This document shows, one piece after another, positions 8,067-16,120 of a stretch of DNA of 49,517 bases. The notes beneath the pieces are model-generated. The model saw nothing but the letters and a program-made list of their open reading frames with translations. It was not told where the DNA came from and ran no database searches. Both the position numbers and the translations under genes were made by a program. Numbering within the stretch: position 1 is the stretch's first letter; every line of letters starts with the position of its first letter. Origin of the DNA: Gammaproteobacteria bacterium (GTDB lineage Bacteria > Pseudomonadota > Gammaproteobacteria > S012-40); assembly GCA_029884425.1 (NCBI GenBank), contig JAOUHV010000015.1, forward strand, positions 1 through 49,517. Direction: 5' to 3'.

Positions 8067-8753
8067 ATGAGTGAGCTGGTTCTGCGTTGGTTGCGAACAC
8101 AGGCACGCTTGCGCCAGGCATTGGCGGTCGCAGGTCGTGGTGCCGAAGATGCGATGTTGTTGGCGGTAAGCAAGCGCCATCCCGCCAGTGCCATTGCTGA
8201 ATTGTTTGAGGCGGGGCAAGCCTGTTTCGGCGAAAGCTATTTACAGGAAGCCCTGGACAAACAGGCCGAGTTGGCCGATTTGCCGATTGAGTGGCATTTC
8301 ATCGGCCCCATACAGTCGAATAAAACCCGCGCCATTGCCAGTCAGTTCACCTGGGTGCACAGCGTAGAGCGGGTCAAAATTGCGCAGCGTTTGAGCGAAC
8401 AGCGCCCAGTGGACATGGGCGAACTGAATATTTGTTTGCAGGTGAACATTAGCCGCGAAGCGAGCAAATCCGGCTTTCTCCCCGAGGAATTGATGGCGGC
8501 GGCAGAAAAAATCAGCAAACTGCCGCGACTGAAAATGCGTGGTCTGATGGCAATCCCGCGTGACGAAGATGATTATCAGCGCCAACGGGAACCCTTTCGG
8601 CAGTTGGCCGAGTTGCAGCAGCAACTGAATGACGAGCTGGGTTTGCAGCTGGATACCTTGTCGATGGGTATGTCTGGCGACCTGGAGGCGGCGGTGAAGG
8701 AAGGAGCGGCCATCGTGCGGGTGGGGACGGATATTTTTGGGGCTCGCCAATAA
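8067..8753 (+). CDS. yggS: PLP homeostasis protein YggS
   Basis: A 228-residue single-domain protein of the YggS/PROSC family that binds pyridoxal phosphate and maintains PLP and amino-acid homeostasis. The PLP-lysine segment is LLAVSKRHPA (about residues 31-40). Other signatures are CFGESYLQEA, WHFIGPIQSNKTRAIA and the C-terminal LSMGMSGDLEAAVKEGAAIVRVGTDIFG, with the last part binding the phosphate. A start at 8067 is preferred because a GAGGG box lies about 9 bases upstream; an ATG at 8034 would add 11 unconserved residues. proC follows, as in most gammaproteobacteria, but the usual divergent pilT is not here. Confidence 0.95.
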   Translation: MSELVLRWLRTQARLRQALAVAGRGAEDAMLLAVSKRHPASAIAELFEAGQACFGESYLQEALDKQAELADLPIEWHFIGPIQSNKTRAIASQFTWVHSVERVKIAQRLSEQRPVDMGELNICLQVNISREASKSGFLPEELMAAAEKISKLPRLKMRGLMAIPRDEDDYQRQREPFRQLAELQQQLNDELGLQLDTLSMGMSGDLEAAVKEGAAIVRVGTDIFGARQ

Positions 8754-8797
8754 TTGCGTTAGACTTTATTTTTCAACGCATTTTTGGGTGAACGGCA

Positions 8798-9625
8798 ATG
8801 CAGATAGGCAAAATTGGATTCATTGGCGCGGGTAACATGGCCTCGGCGATTATTGGTGGCTTGATCGCCTCCGGTTGCAAGCCGACGGACATTTGGGTCA
8901 GTGATGTCGATGAGCGCAAGCTGCAGGATCTGCAGCAGCGCCATGGTCTGCATGTGGCCAATGACAACGCGCAGTTGCTGGAAAAAGTGGACGTGCTGCT
9001 GCTGGCGGTCAAGCCGCAGATCATGAAGTCCGTCCTCAAGCCGCTGGCGCCACAGGTGCAGCAGCGCAAGCCGCTGGTGATCTCGGTCGCGGCAGGCTTG
9101 CCGACGGCGGATTTGTCGCGCTGGTTGGGCGGAGAGGTGGCGCTGGTGCGCACCATGCCCAATACGCCAGCCCTGGTTCGCAGCGGGGCGACGGCATTGT
9201 TTGCCAACGAGCGGGTGACAGCGCATCAGCATGAAGTGGCCGAGAGCATTATGCGCGCCACTGGCTTGGCGCTATGGGTTGAGCAGGAATCGCAGATGGA
9301 TGCGGTGACGGCGTTGTCGGGCAGCGGTCCGGCGTACTTTTTCCTGTTGATCGAAAGCATGCAGAAAGCCGGCGAACAGTTGGGGCTGGAGGCCGAGACC
9401 GCACGTCTGCTGGCGCTTCAGACAGCCTTTGGTGCGGCGAAGCTGGCGCTGGAGGCGGACGACGGCGCAGCGGCGTTGCGCGCCAAGGTGACTTCGCCAG
9501 GTGGAACCACCGAGCAGGCGATTAACGTGTTCATGCAGCGCGGTATGCCGGAGATGGTCGCGGCAGCGATGACGGCGGCGGATCAACGGGCACAGGAACT
9601 GGCCAAACAATTAGGAGCAGACTAA
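8798..9625 (+). CDS. proC: Pyrroline-5-carboxylate reductase
   Basis: A 275-residue enzyme catalysing the last step of proline synthesis, NAD(P)H-dependent reduction of pyrroline-5-carboxylate. The N-terminal Rossmann motif is IGFIGAGNMASAIIGGL (residues 5-21). The catalytic-domain signatures AVTALSGSGPAYFFLLIES and the family-defining KVTSPGGTTEQAINVF near residue 230 are intact. The stop overlaps the start of yggT by one base (TAATG), indicating translational coupling. The yggS–proC–yggT order is widely conserved. Confidence 0.97.
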   Translation: MQIGKIGFIGAGNMASAIIGGLIASGCKPTDIWVSDVDERKLQDLQQRHGLHVANDNAQLLEKVDVLLLAVKPQIMKSVLKPLAPQVQQRKPLVISVAAGLPTADLSRWLGGEVALVRTMPNTPALVRSGATALFANERVTAHQHEVAESIMRATGLALWVEQESQMDAVTALSGSGPAYFFLLIESMQKAGEQLGLEAETARLLALQTAFGAAKLALEADDGAAALRAKVTSPGGTTEQAINVFMQRGMPEMVAAAMTAADQRAQELAKQLGAD

Positions 9626-10200
9626 TGGGTGGAGGTTATGTCAGTAACGCAGGAACCTTTCTGATCCAGACCATTTTTGGTTTGATCATGCTGGTGTTTA
9701 TGCTGCGGTTTTTGATGCAGCTGGTGCGGGCGGATTTTTACAACCCGGTGTCGCAGTTTATTGTCAAAGTGACCAATCCGGTTCTGGTGCCGATGCGCCG
9801 ATTCATTCCCGGCCTGTTTGGCATCGACATGGCCAGCGTGGTGACGCTGATTTTGCTGCAAATGGCGGAACTGTTTCTGGTGGCGCTGGTACTGGGACAC
9901 ATGCCGCAGCCCATGGGGCTGGTGGTGTTGTCGATGGCCGAACTTCTTGATTTGCTGATTAATATTTATATTTTTGGGATTTTAATCCAGGTCATACTCA
10001 GCTGGGTGAATCCGGGGGCGTATAACCCTGCTGTCAGTATTCTTTACAGTATCAACAATCCGTTGCTGTACCGGGCGCGTAATCTGTTGCCGCCGGTGTC
10101 TGGTTTTGATTTATCGCCGATTTTGGTGATGATTGGCTTGCAGTTGATCTCGATGCTGGTGGTGGCGCCGATCACGGACTTTGGTCGTAGCATGTTTTAA
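9625..10200 (+). CDS. yggT: YggT family integral membrane protein
   Basis: A 191-residue protein made of two copies of the YggT repeat, each with two transmembrane segments. The repeats are marked by FMLRFLMQLVRADFYNPVSQFIVKVTNP-like and WVNPGAYNPAVSILYSINNPLL-like sequence, with the shared pattern NP-(x)n-NPVL. Function is not well established; homologues are linked to osmotic stress tolerance and to membrane division or thylakoid proteins in other lineages. The position directly after proC is conserved. No clear terminator follows. Confidence 0.9.
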   Translation: MGGGYVSNAGTFLIQTIFGLIMLVFMLRFLMQLVRADFYNPVSQFIVKVTNPVLVPMRRFIPGLFGIDMASVVTLILLQMAELFLVALVLGHMPQPMGLVVLSMAELLDLLINIYIFGILIQVILSWVNPGAYNPAVSILYSINNPLLYRARNLLPPVSGFDLSPILVMIGLQLISMLVVAPITDFGRSMF

Positions 10201-10512
10201 CCTACTGATTTTGTAGTGTAAGGTGCGAGTGGCGAGTTCCGCTGCATGGGTTTGTTGATAGCGTGTAGACATTTGATTTTGTGGAATGAATGGCCCGATT
10301 ATACCAATAAAATTTATAGGTGTTTTGTGTGTCCTGACTATTGACAGGGCTATGGGGTCAGCGTCTAATTTGCGCTGGGTGTCGAAGTACTTTACAAAAA
10401 CAAACTATTCACGTTAAGTTGTTTTCGTAATTGGCTGTATTTAATGGAAATAATGCAGTTGGCCCGAGGTGTGCATTAGATGTTTGGAGCGTTTCCTAAG
10501 AGGATGGATGAT
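10201..10512. other. 312-base intergenic gap without a recognisable gene
   Basis: No plausible coding frame, tRNA or repeat was seen here. The middle is AT-rich and the tail holds the ribosome-binding site (AGAGG at about 10499-10503) of the next small gene. A leader for that gene or an unrecognised small RNA cannot be excluded. Confidence 0.5.
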
Positions 10513-10710
10513 ATGAAGAAACAAATGTTAGCCGCTGGTTTTGTTGCGTTGATGACGCTGACAAGCTCTGCGTTTGCCGTCGTGGCAGATAGCGAGTCCA
10601 CCAACAACAACAATGAAGTTAACATGACTCACAAAGTACCCGCGCCTGCTGCGCTGATTTGCTTGGCAGTAGGTATTGCCGGTCTGGTAGTGAGCCGTCG
10701 TCGCCGTTAA
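10513..10710 (+). CDS. Small secreted protein with PEP-CTERM-like C-terminal sorting tail
   Basis: A predicted 65-residue protein with three parts. Residues 1-22 form a signal peptide (MKKQMLAAGF...SSAFA). Residues 23-41 are a polar Asn/Ser/Thr-rich segment. Residues 42-65 are a VPAP motif, one hydrophobic helix and a terminal RRRR. Proline motif + helix + basic tail is the tripartite architecture of PEP-CTERM/exosortase substrates, although the canonical VPEP is VPAP here. The start at 10513 is preferred because AGAGG lies 9 bases upstream and it gives a clean signal peptide; starts at 10480 or 10504 add hydrophilic residues. The gene is followed by a strong hairpin terminator. No exosortase gene is in the window. 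Confidence 0.65.
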   Translation: MKKQMLAAGFVALMTLTSSAFAVVADSESTNNNNEVNMTHKVPAPAALICLAVGIAGLVVSRRRR

Positions 10711-10734
10711 TTTTTTTATATGGTTGTATGCGCC

Positions 10735-10765
10735 AAAAACCCCAGCCTAGGCTGGGGTTTTTGTT
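10735..10765. terminator. Bidirectional rho-independent terminator
   Basis: A near-perfect palindrome, AAAAACCCCAGCC followed by TAGGCTGGGGTTTTT, lies between the small PEP-CTERM-like gene (+) and the convergent lipoprotein gene (-). A-run and T-run on the two sides let it work in both directions. Confidence 0.85.
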
Positions 10766-10787
10766 TGTTGGGGCTGTGGCTGTTGAC

Positions 10788-12296
10788 TTAGTTCGTTTCG
10801 CCGGCTTCGACCGCATTTTCCGAATCAGGCGTTTCGTCGGTCTCGTCAGTACCGTTATCGTCGTCGAATGCTGGATCGTCAGGCAGGGTTCCTGATGCGC
10901 AGCCCTCAATTTCCACGCTGCTGGGTTGCAGGCCCGTGGGTGTGCCGACGATTTCCACACCTTTGACCTCAACATTCGCGCCGACGATCAGGCAGGTATT
11001 GTTGCCCTGCTTGAACCAAGCATTGGTGAGATCTACTGCCAAGGGGCCGCTGAGCAAGTTGAAATGTTCGCTGCTGGTGATGTTAAGCGTCACTTGGTAA
11101 CCGTTGACGACAGTCAGATTGCCTTTGACTTCCGCCAACTCCGTAGCGTTGTCACTTAGACCCAAGGCAGGAGCATCGTCAATTTCGGCGATTTCTGCGT
11201 TCAGGTTGCTGCAATTCCAGCTACCGCGAACTTCAACTTCCTGGCCGACAGTCAGCATGTTGGCGTTGCCGCGCAGGAAGGTTGCGCCGGCTAGGCCAAT
11301 GACATTAAGCGTGTCGCCATTGGGCAGGAAGGAGGCTTCCTCCATGTCCAGCACCAAGGTGTTGCCATCATAACTGACCACGTAGCCTTCGGCGCGCACT
11401 CTGGTGTTGGCGCCGACGCAGGCCTGGGTTTCGGTGCCTTGATTCACTGTCTGCGGATTAACCAACAGCGAGAGGATTTCCATCCGCAACTGGTTGGCGT
11501 TGTAGTTGCCGAAGAACTGCACTACGTCGCCCACCTTGAGCTCTGCAAGTGCTAGCTGCGCCTTGGTGGCCTCATCAAGCAGAGTGGCGAAGCTCGGAAT
11601 TTGCAGTTTGACCACGGTGCCGTTGCTCAGTTTGACGGCGACTACCCGACCAACCAGGTCGATGGCGGTGATGGTGCCGTTTAGCTCGCCGTACAACCGC
11701 TGGAAGGTGGTGGTGTTGGTGACGACGCGGATCAGCGGATCGAGGATCTGGTTGCCCTGAGGGGCGAAGCTGGCCAAGTCAAACTCCAGTGCCAGGCCGC
11801 TGGAAACGTCTTGCGCCAGGTTGAGGATCTGGTCGAGAGTGATGGTGATGTCGTAGGTTGAGGTTGGATTGCTGCCGAAAGTGGGGCTGAGGGTGGAGCC
11901 GTCGTTCAGCACGATTTTGGCGCTGTTGCCCAAGGTGATGATCAGGGTGTCATAGCTGCCGCTGGGAACCGGTGCCAGCGAGAGCAGTTCAGCCACGCCA
12001 CTGCGGCGGGTAATGTTGATGCTCTTGCCGACGTCATCTTTAAATAGGACGCTGCTGGCGTTGGTCGTGCTGTTGCGAACCTCGACCTTGTGCAGCGTGA
12101 CCCAAGCCTCGCTGTAGTTGTAGTTGGCCAGCTGCGCCAGCGGGCTGTTGGTCAGGTAAGTGTGCAGTTTGTTCAGGCCGGCGATGGCTTTTTTAGCTTT
12201 GTCGACGCTCTGTTCAGTCTGGTCAAACGGATTGGGGCAACCTGCCAAGGCCAGCGAAACGGCGGCGACTAGGGCGGTTTTGGCGGTCGTGTTCAT
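10788..12296 (-). CDS. DUF4382-type lipoprotein (paralogue 1)
   Basis: A 502-residue predicted lipoprotein: hydrophobic signal with lipobox LAGC (about residues 17-20). The first half resembles DUF4382 domains (EAWVTLHKVEV, LLSLAPVPSGSYDTLIITLG). The second half carries repeated small beta-rich units with Thr/Val/Gly patterns such as LYGELNGTITAIDLVGRVVAVKLSNG, resembling DUF5666 repeats. The C-terminus is acidic (Asp/Glu/Thr-rich). Function is unknown; these families are envelope proteins of sulfur- and metal-metabolising bacteria among others. CAGGAGA precedes the ATG by about 9 bases. It shares organisation and many motifs with the next gene on the same strand and likely arose by tandem duplication. 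Confidence 0.85.
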   Translation of the reverse strand: MNTTAKTALVAAVSLALAGCPNPFDQTEQSVDKAKKAIAGLNKLHTYLTNSPLAQLANYNYSEAWVTLHKVEVRNSTTNASSVLFKDDVGKSINITRRSGVAELLSLAPVPSGSYDTLIITLGNSAKIVLNDGSTLSPTFGSNPTSTYDITITLDQILNLAQDVSSGLALEFDLASFAPQGNQILDPLIRVVTNTTTFQRLYGELNGTITAIDLVGRVVAVKLSNGTVVKLQIPSFATLLDEATKAQLALAELKVGDVVQFFGNYNANQLRMEILSLLVNPQTVNQGTETQACVGANTRVRAEGYVVSYDGNTLVLDMEEASFLPNGDTLNVIGLAGATFLRGNANMLTVGQEVEVRGSWNCSNLNAEIAEIDDAPALGLSDNATELAEVKGNLTVVNGYQVTLNITSSEHFNLLSGPLAVDLTNAWFKQGNNTCLIVGANVEVKGVEIVGTPTGLQPSSVEIEGCASGTLPDDPAFDDDNGTDETDETPDSENAVEAGETN

Positions 12297-12419
12297 GAGT
12301 TTGTCTCCTGTGTGGGGCTGGAAGGAGCCAGCCGGTCAAGTACGTACTGCTCATGAACTGACTATAGAAACGAAAAGTGAATTGGACCTGAATCAATGCT
12401 GAACTGCGACGGAGTTTAA

Positions 12420-12447
12420 AAAAAAGCCTCTGTTTTTGGCAGAGGCT
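12420..12447 (-). terminator. Rho-independent terminator downstream of paralogue 2
   Basis: Read on the - strand: AGCCTCTG, loop CCAAAAA, CAGAGGCT and a run of eight T. It lies just after the 12,509-13,990 gene and ahead of paralogue 1, so the two lipoprotein genes are probably separate transcription units. A second inverted repeat, GGAAACCACG (12454-12463) with CGTGGTTTCC (12488-12497), lies between the stop codon and this terminator. Confidence 0.8.
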
Positions 12448-12508
12448 GAAATTGGAAACCACGCAGCAAGGTGAAAAAGGGGGGACTCGTGGTTTCCTGG
12501 GCTGGGGG

Positions 12509-13990
12509 TTAGGCAGCAGCAGGTGGTAGTTGTGCAGGAGGCTCGGTTGCCGGTGCCGAATTTTCCTCGTCATGGTCGGCATCAGCCTGATCGGCACTGT
12601 CTTCGGTTGAGCAGGTTTGCTCATCAAACACGATGCTGCTGGCGTCAATGCTGCCAGCGTGCGCACTTGGGGTGCCATACAGCTGAATGCTTGCTCCCGG
12701 CTGCAGACAGTCACTGTCGCCGTTCTGGAACCAGGTGTCATCTAGATCAATGGCGATTTCCATCGGTACACTGCTGCCCGGCGTGGTGATTTCGATAGTG
12801 CCCTGTTGCAGGTTTACCAGGGTGACGACGGCGGCCAGGGTGTTCAGTGACTCACGATGACCCTCCTCTTCCAATTTGTGGCTATCAGCCGCCGCATCGA
12901 TTTTGATGACATTGGCGTCTAACTGGCTGCCATCCCAGTGGCCACTGATGCGCACTTCAACATCAGCGGCCAGCATGTCGATGGTGCCGCGCACGAACAA
13001 GGCGTTGTTCAGATCGATGACGCTGATGTGGTCGCTGCCAGGAACGAAGGACGCTTTCTTCACATCGAGAACCAAGGTGCCGTTGTTCAGGTCAACACTG
13101 ACAACTTCGCCTTTCACCTCTGCGGTGGTTGACGTGTTGCTGGGTTGATCATCTTCGTTCAGCTCCAGCGCCAAGGTCAGGGCTTCGAGGATGATTTCGT
13201 CACCGTTGCGTACCAGCTTGCCGAAAATACGCACCAACTGGCCATTTTGCAGCGCGGTCAGGTTCAGGCCGGTTTCACTGCGATGCTCGTTGTAAATGCT
13301 GGCAAAGCCGGGAATGACCACTTTGACGCGCACGCCGTGGTCGGTTTGAATCCAGACCGTGCTGCCTTTGATTTCAACCACGGTACCTTCCAGTTCGGTG
13401 GTAATCTGCTGGTACAGCTCGCTGTCCTTGATTTCCTCGATCGCTGCCTTGATTTCATCCTGGTAGGGTGCGAGAGCGTTTTGAGCATCGACGATGAACT
13501 GATCAGGATCAATGTTGACGATGAAATGAGCAATCTGATCCACAGAAACCGACAGCAGGCCAGACAAGGTCAGGCGGTAGGTACTGTCCTCGGTGGGGAA
13601 GTGGGTGTCGATTTCTTTTTGATCCGGCGTGACGATGTGAACGTTACGGCCAACGGTCAGTGTCAGACTTTGGTAGTCGCCGACAGGCAGTTTGGCCAGG
13701 GTCAGCAGCTCATCAAGACCGTCGTGGCTGATCAGATTGATAGCTTTGCCTTCGGGGGCATCGAACAGCACATGCGCTTGACCGTCGCTGTCAGTACCTT
13801 CCAGTCGATGGACGGTAATCCAGAACTCCGCATATTTCAGTGACGCCTTTAATTCTTTCAGATAAACGTACAAGGACGCGTAGCGTTCCTTGGCGGACTC
13901 GAGTTGCGCCAATTTGTCTTCCGCGCTTTGGGGTAGCTGACAGGCGGTCAGAGACAGGCCACACAGCAGTGTAATGAGCCATTTTTTCAT
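12509..13990 (-). CDS. DUF4382-type lipoprotein (paralogue 2)
   Basis: A 493-residue predicted lipoprotein with signal MKKWLITLLCGLSLTAC (lipobox LTAC). It parallels the neighbouring paralogue throughout: EFWITVHRLEG matches EAWVTLHKVEV, LLTLAKLPVGDYQSLTLTVG matches LLSLAPVPSGSYDTLIITLG, and ELEGTVVEIKGSTVWIQTDHG matches the first DUF5666-like unit. Several further beta repeats follow, then an acidic, then Pro/Ala-rich tail. The ATG at 13990 is chosen since a GGAGA box lies 8 bases upstream and the signal peptide starts there; an extension to 14035 is not supported. Function unknown; probably an outer-membrane or periplasmic surface lipoprotein. Confidence 0.85.
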   Translation of the reverse strand: MKKWLITLLCGLSLTACQLPQSAEDKLAQLESAKERYASLYVYLKELKASLKYAEFWITVHRLEGTDSDGQAHVLFDAPEGKAINLISHDGLDELLTLAKLPVGDYQSLTLTVGRNVHIVTPDQKEIDTHFPTEDSTYRLTLSGLLSVSVDQIAHFIVNIDPDQFIVDAQNALAPYQDEIKAAIEEIKDSELYQQITTELEGTVVEIKGSTVWIQTDHGVRVKVVIPGFASIYNEHRSETGLNLTALQNGQLVRIFGKLVRNGDEIILEALTLALELNEDDQPSNTSTTAEVKGEVVSVDLNNGTLVLDVKKASFVPGSDHISVIDLNNALFVRGTIDMLAADVEVRISGHWDGSQLDANVIKIDAAADSHKLEEEGHRESLNTLAAVVTLVNLQQGTIEITTPGSSVPMEIAIDLDDTWFQNGDSDCLQPGASIQLYGTPSAHAGSIDASSIVFDEQTCSTEDSADQADADHDEENSAPATEPPAQLPPAAA

Positions 13991-14072
13991 GGGTATCTCC
14001 TGTAGCAAGGTAATTTTGTCGGCATTGTAGAGCAAATTTCTTAAACGCAGCAGAGTGGGTAATCCACGACAG

Positions 14073-14852
14073 TTAGAGCGTGCCCTGATAGTCCAAGGTC
14101 AAAGGTGCGTGATCGGAAAATCGCTGTTCCTTGTAGATGGACGCGGCGATGATTTTGGCAGCCAGACTGGGGCTAACTACCTGATAATCAATGCGCCACC
14201 CCACGTTTTTGGCCCAGGCCTGACCGCGATTGGACCACCAGGTGTACTGGTCTTTTTCCTGGTTGACCACACGAAAGCCATCCACCCAGCCTTGTTTGTC
14301 GAACAGCAGGTCCAGCCAGGCGCGCTCTTCGGGCAAGCAGCCGGAGGTTTTCTGGTTGCTTTTCCAATTCTTGATGTCGATTTCTTTGTGGACGATGTTC
14401 CAGTCGCCGCAAATGATGTAGTCGCGGCCGTCGTTGCGCATGGCCTCCAGACGGGAGGTGAAGCGTTCCATGAAGCTGAATTTGACCTGCTGGCGTTCTT
14501 CTTTGGCGGAGCCGGAAGGTAAATACAGGGAAATGATACTCAAATTGCCGAAGTCGGCCTGGATATAGCGGCCTTCGGCGTCCATATCCTCAAAACCTGC
14601 CCCCAGGCCGCGAATAACCCGGTCTGGTTCGCGCTTGCTGAAAATTGCCACGCCGCTATAGCCCTTTTGCTGGGCATCGAAGAAGAAGGTGTGGTAACCC
14701 GCGGGGTGGTGTTCTGCCGGGTTGAGCTGGTCTTCCTGGGCCTTGGTTTCCTGCAGGCAAACGACATCAGCATCTAGCTGTAACATCCAGTCAATAAAGC
14801 CTTTTTTGCTGGCAGAACGAATACCATTGAGGTTGGCGCTGGTCACTCTCAT
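14073..14852 (-). CDS. xthA: Exodeoxyribonuclease III
   Basis: A 259-residue AP endonuclease/3'-5' exonuclease for base-excision repair. The endonuclease/exonuclease/phosphatase fold is shown by TSANLNGIRSASKKGF at the N-terminus, the metal-binding LQETKAQ, the ICGDWNIVHKEIDIKN segment (catalytic Asp and Asn), and the C-terminal RIDYQVVS and SDHAPL (catalytic Asp-His). All catalytic positions are intact. In Pseudomonas the related crc gene sits next to pyrE at the equivalent place; the intact catalytic residues here favour a true nuclease. Confidence 0.95.
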   Translation of the reverse strand: MRVTSANLNGIRSASKKGFIDWMLQLDADVVCLQETKAQEDQLNPAEHHPAGYHTFFFDAQQKGYSGVAIFSKREPDRVIRGLGAGFEDMDAEGRYIQADFGNLSIISLYLPSGSAKEERQQVKFSFMERFTSRLEAMRNDGRDYIICGDWNIVHKEIDIKNWKSNQKTSGCLPEERAWLDLLFDKQGWVDGFRVVNQEKDQYTWWSNRGQAWAKNVGWRIDYQVVSPSLAAKIIAASIYKEQRFSDHAPLTLDYQGTL

Positions 14853-14960
14853 CTAATTTCTCGCTAGGACGATAAAACGGATAATATTGGGGATTAGCTG
14901 GAACCGGTCACTATACCGGATTACGGGCGGTTTTTCAGTGAGTTGGCGCAAGGGGGATGT

Positions 14961-15989
14961 GTGGTAAATAGTCCGTTGGGGCGTATTGTGAGGGGCGTAC
15001 TGTGGTTGGGGTTGGTGTCCCTGGCTGCGTGCGGTACTGGTGAGTACGTTCATCAACTGCCTGACGGCACACCTACCGGTAGCGCTATTGGGGTAGTGCG
15101 TCACGTGACCAGTGGTTTGCCGTTGGCCGGCGTCAAGGTGACCTTGTCGCGTGATGGTAAAAATCTGGTGTCCGGTTATACCGATGAGCGGGGTTTGTAT
15201 CAATTCCTGCTTGAATCTGGTGTTGACTATGCCCTGCGGTTTGAAACGCCTTATTTCCTTGGCGTCAGCTACAAAGAAATCAACGTCAAAACGGACGAAT
15301 TACAGGCATTGCAGCCCGTGGTGATGGTGCCCAATCGTGGCGAAGGTAATGCCGCGATTTTGCAGGGCAGTGTCAGGGCGGCCAGCGGCGGGGCGCAGGC
15401 CTTGCCCGATGTGGCAGTGTCGTTGCGACCCGGGATGAATAACACTCAGGATGAGCCATTGGTCACCGCGGCGACGGACAGCGATGGCAATTATTATTTC
15501 GATAATCTGCCCAATGGCAGTTATACCCTGGAGCTGCAGGGTTTGGGCTTTGCGCCTGCGTTTTATTCATTGGTGGCAGTAAGCGGTGGCTTGGATCGGG
15601 ATGGTGAGCTATGGTTGTCGCCGGAAGATTTATCTACGGGGCAGGCGCGGATTGTGTTGAGCTGGGAGACGGCTACGCGTGATTTGGATGCTTATGTGAG
15701 TGGTCCGGTGGCCGAAAAAAATCAGCGATTTATGATTTTTTACAGCCAATACAATAGCCCACAAGCCCAGCTGGATTTGCAACAGACAACGGTGGAAACG
15801 GCCCAATTGTACGGACAAACTACCGGCAGTTATTATTTTGCAGTGGGTGATTTTACTGTTCAGCAGGGGCACCGGCGGCGCATTCACAGGTGGGCGCGCG
15901 GGTGGATGTGTATCGGGATGATCATCGGCACGAGGTATTTTTTGCCCCGCCGCATGAGTCGGGAATGTGCTGGCTGGTTTTTGAGCTGA
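14961..15989 (+). CDS. Carboxypeptidase-regulatory-like lipoprotein, C-terminus frameshifted
   Basis: A predicted lipoprotein (lipobox LAAC at about residues 21-24 from the chosen GTG) with two beta-sandwich repeats of the carboxypeptidase-regulatory/CarboxypepD_reg type. These are marked by GVKVTLSRDGKNLVSGYTDERG and VAVSLRPG...DSDGNYYFDNLPNGSYTLEL. Then comes a domain starting ARIVLSWETATRDLDAYV, reminiscent of the DUF2135-like segment. After about position 15,866 the frame turns into Arg/Trp-rich nonsense and stops at 15,989, while a sensible continuation lies in another frame (separate entry). The GTG at 14961 has an AAGGGGG box a few bases upstream; a TTG at 14943 is the alternative. Function unknown. 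Confidence 0.75.
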   Translation: MVNSPLGRIVRGVLWLGLVSLAACGTGEYVHQLPDGTPTGSAIGVVRHVTSGLPLAGVKVTLSRDGKNLVSGYTDERGLYQFLLESGVDYALRFETPYFLGVSYKEINVKTDELQALQPVVMVPNRGEGNAAILQGSVRAASGGAQALPDVAVSLRPGMNNTQDEPLVTAATDSDGNYYFDNLPNGSYTLELQGLGFAPAFYSLVAVSGGLDRDGELWLSPEDLSTGQARIVLSWETATRDLDAYVSGPVAEKNQRFMIFYSQYNSPQAQLDLQQTTVETAQLYGQTTGSYYFAVGDFTVQQGHRRRIHRWARGWMCIGMIIGTRYFLPRRMSRECAGWFLS

Positions 15990-16078
15990 GCGGTGCACAG
16001 ATCAAGGAATTGGCCGAATATCGCGATCAATCTTGTGAACTGGCGCTGAGCGCGATGCCGTTGACTGTTTCACCCTAG
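15866..16078 (+). pseudogene. Displaced C-terminal part of the preceding lipoprotein
   Basis: In the frame one base back from the preceding gene, the sequence reads GAPAAHSQVGARVDVYRDDH and continues with HEVFFAPPHESGMCWLVFEL to a stop at 16,078. This is well-composed protein with no start of its own and joins naturally to DFTVQQ of the upstream frame. The slip occurs at a GGGG run (15866-15869); one additional G would restore a protein of about 373 residues. Either a sequencing/assembly indel, a real inactivating mutation or, less likely, programmed slippage. Confidence 0.7.
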
Positions 16079-16120
16079 CAAGCAAGTCGCTAGAATAGCC
16101 TCTTTTTTCGAGGCGGCCCC

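Noticed and set aside
12454-12497. GGAAACCACG/CGTGGTTTCC inverted repeat considered as a mobile-element end
   Set aside because: Only one copy, no transposase or target duplication nearby; most likely part of the 3' region of the lipoprotein gene.
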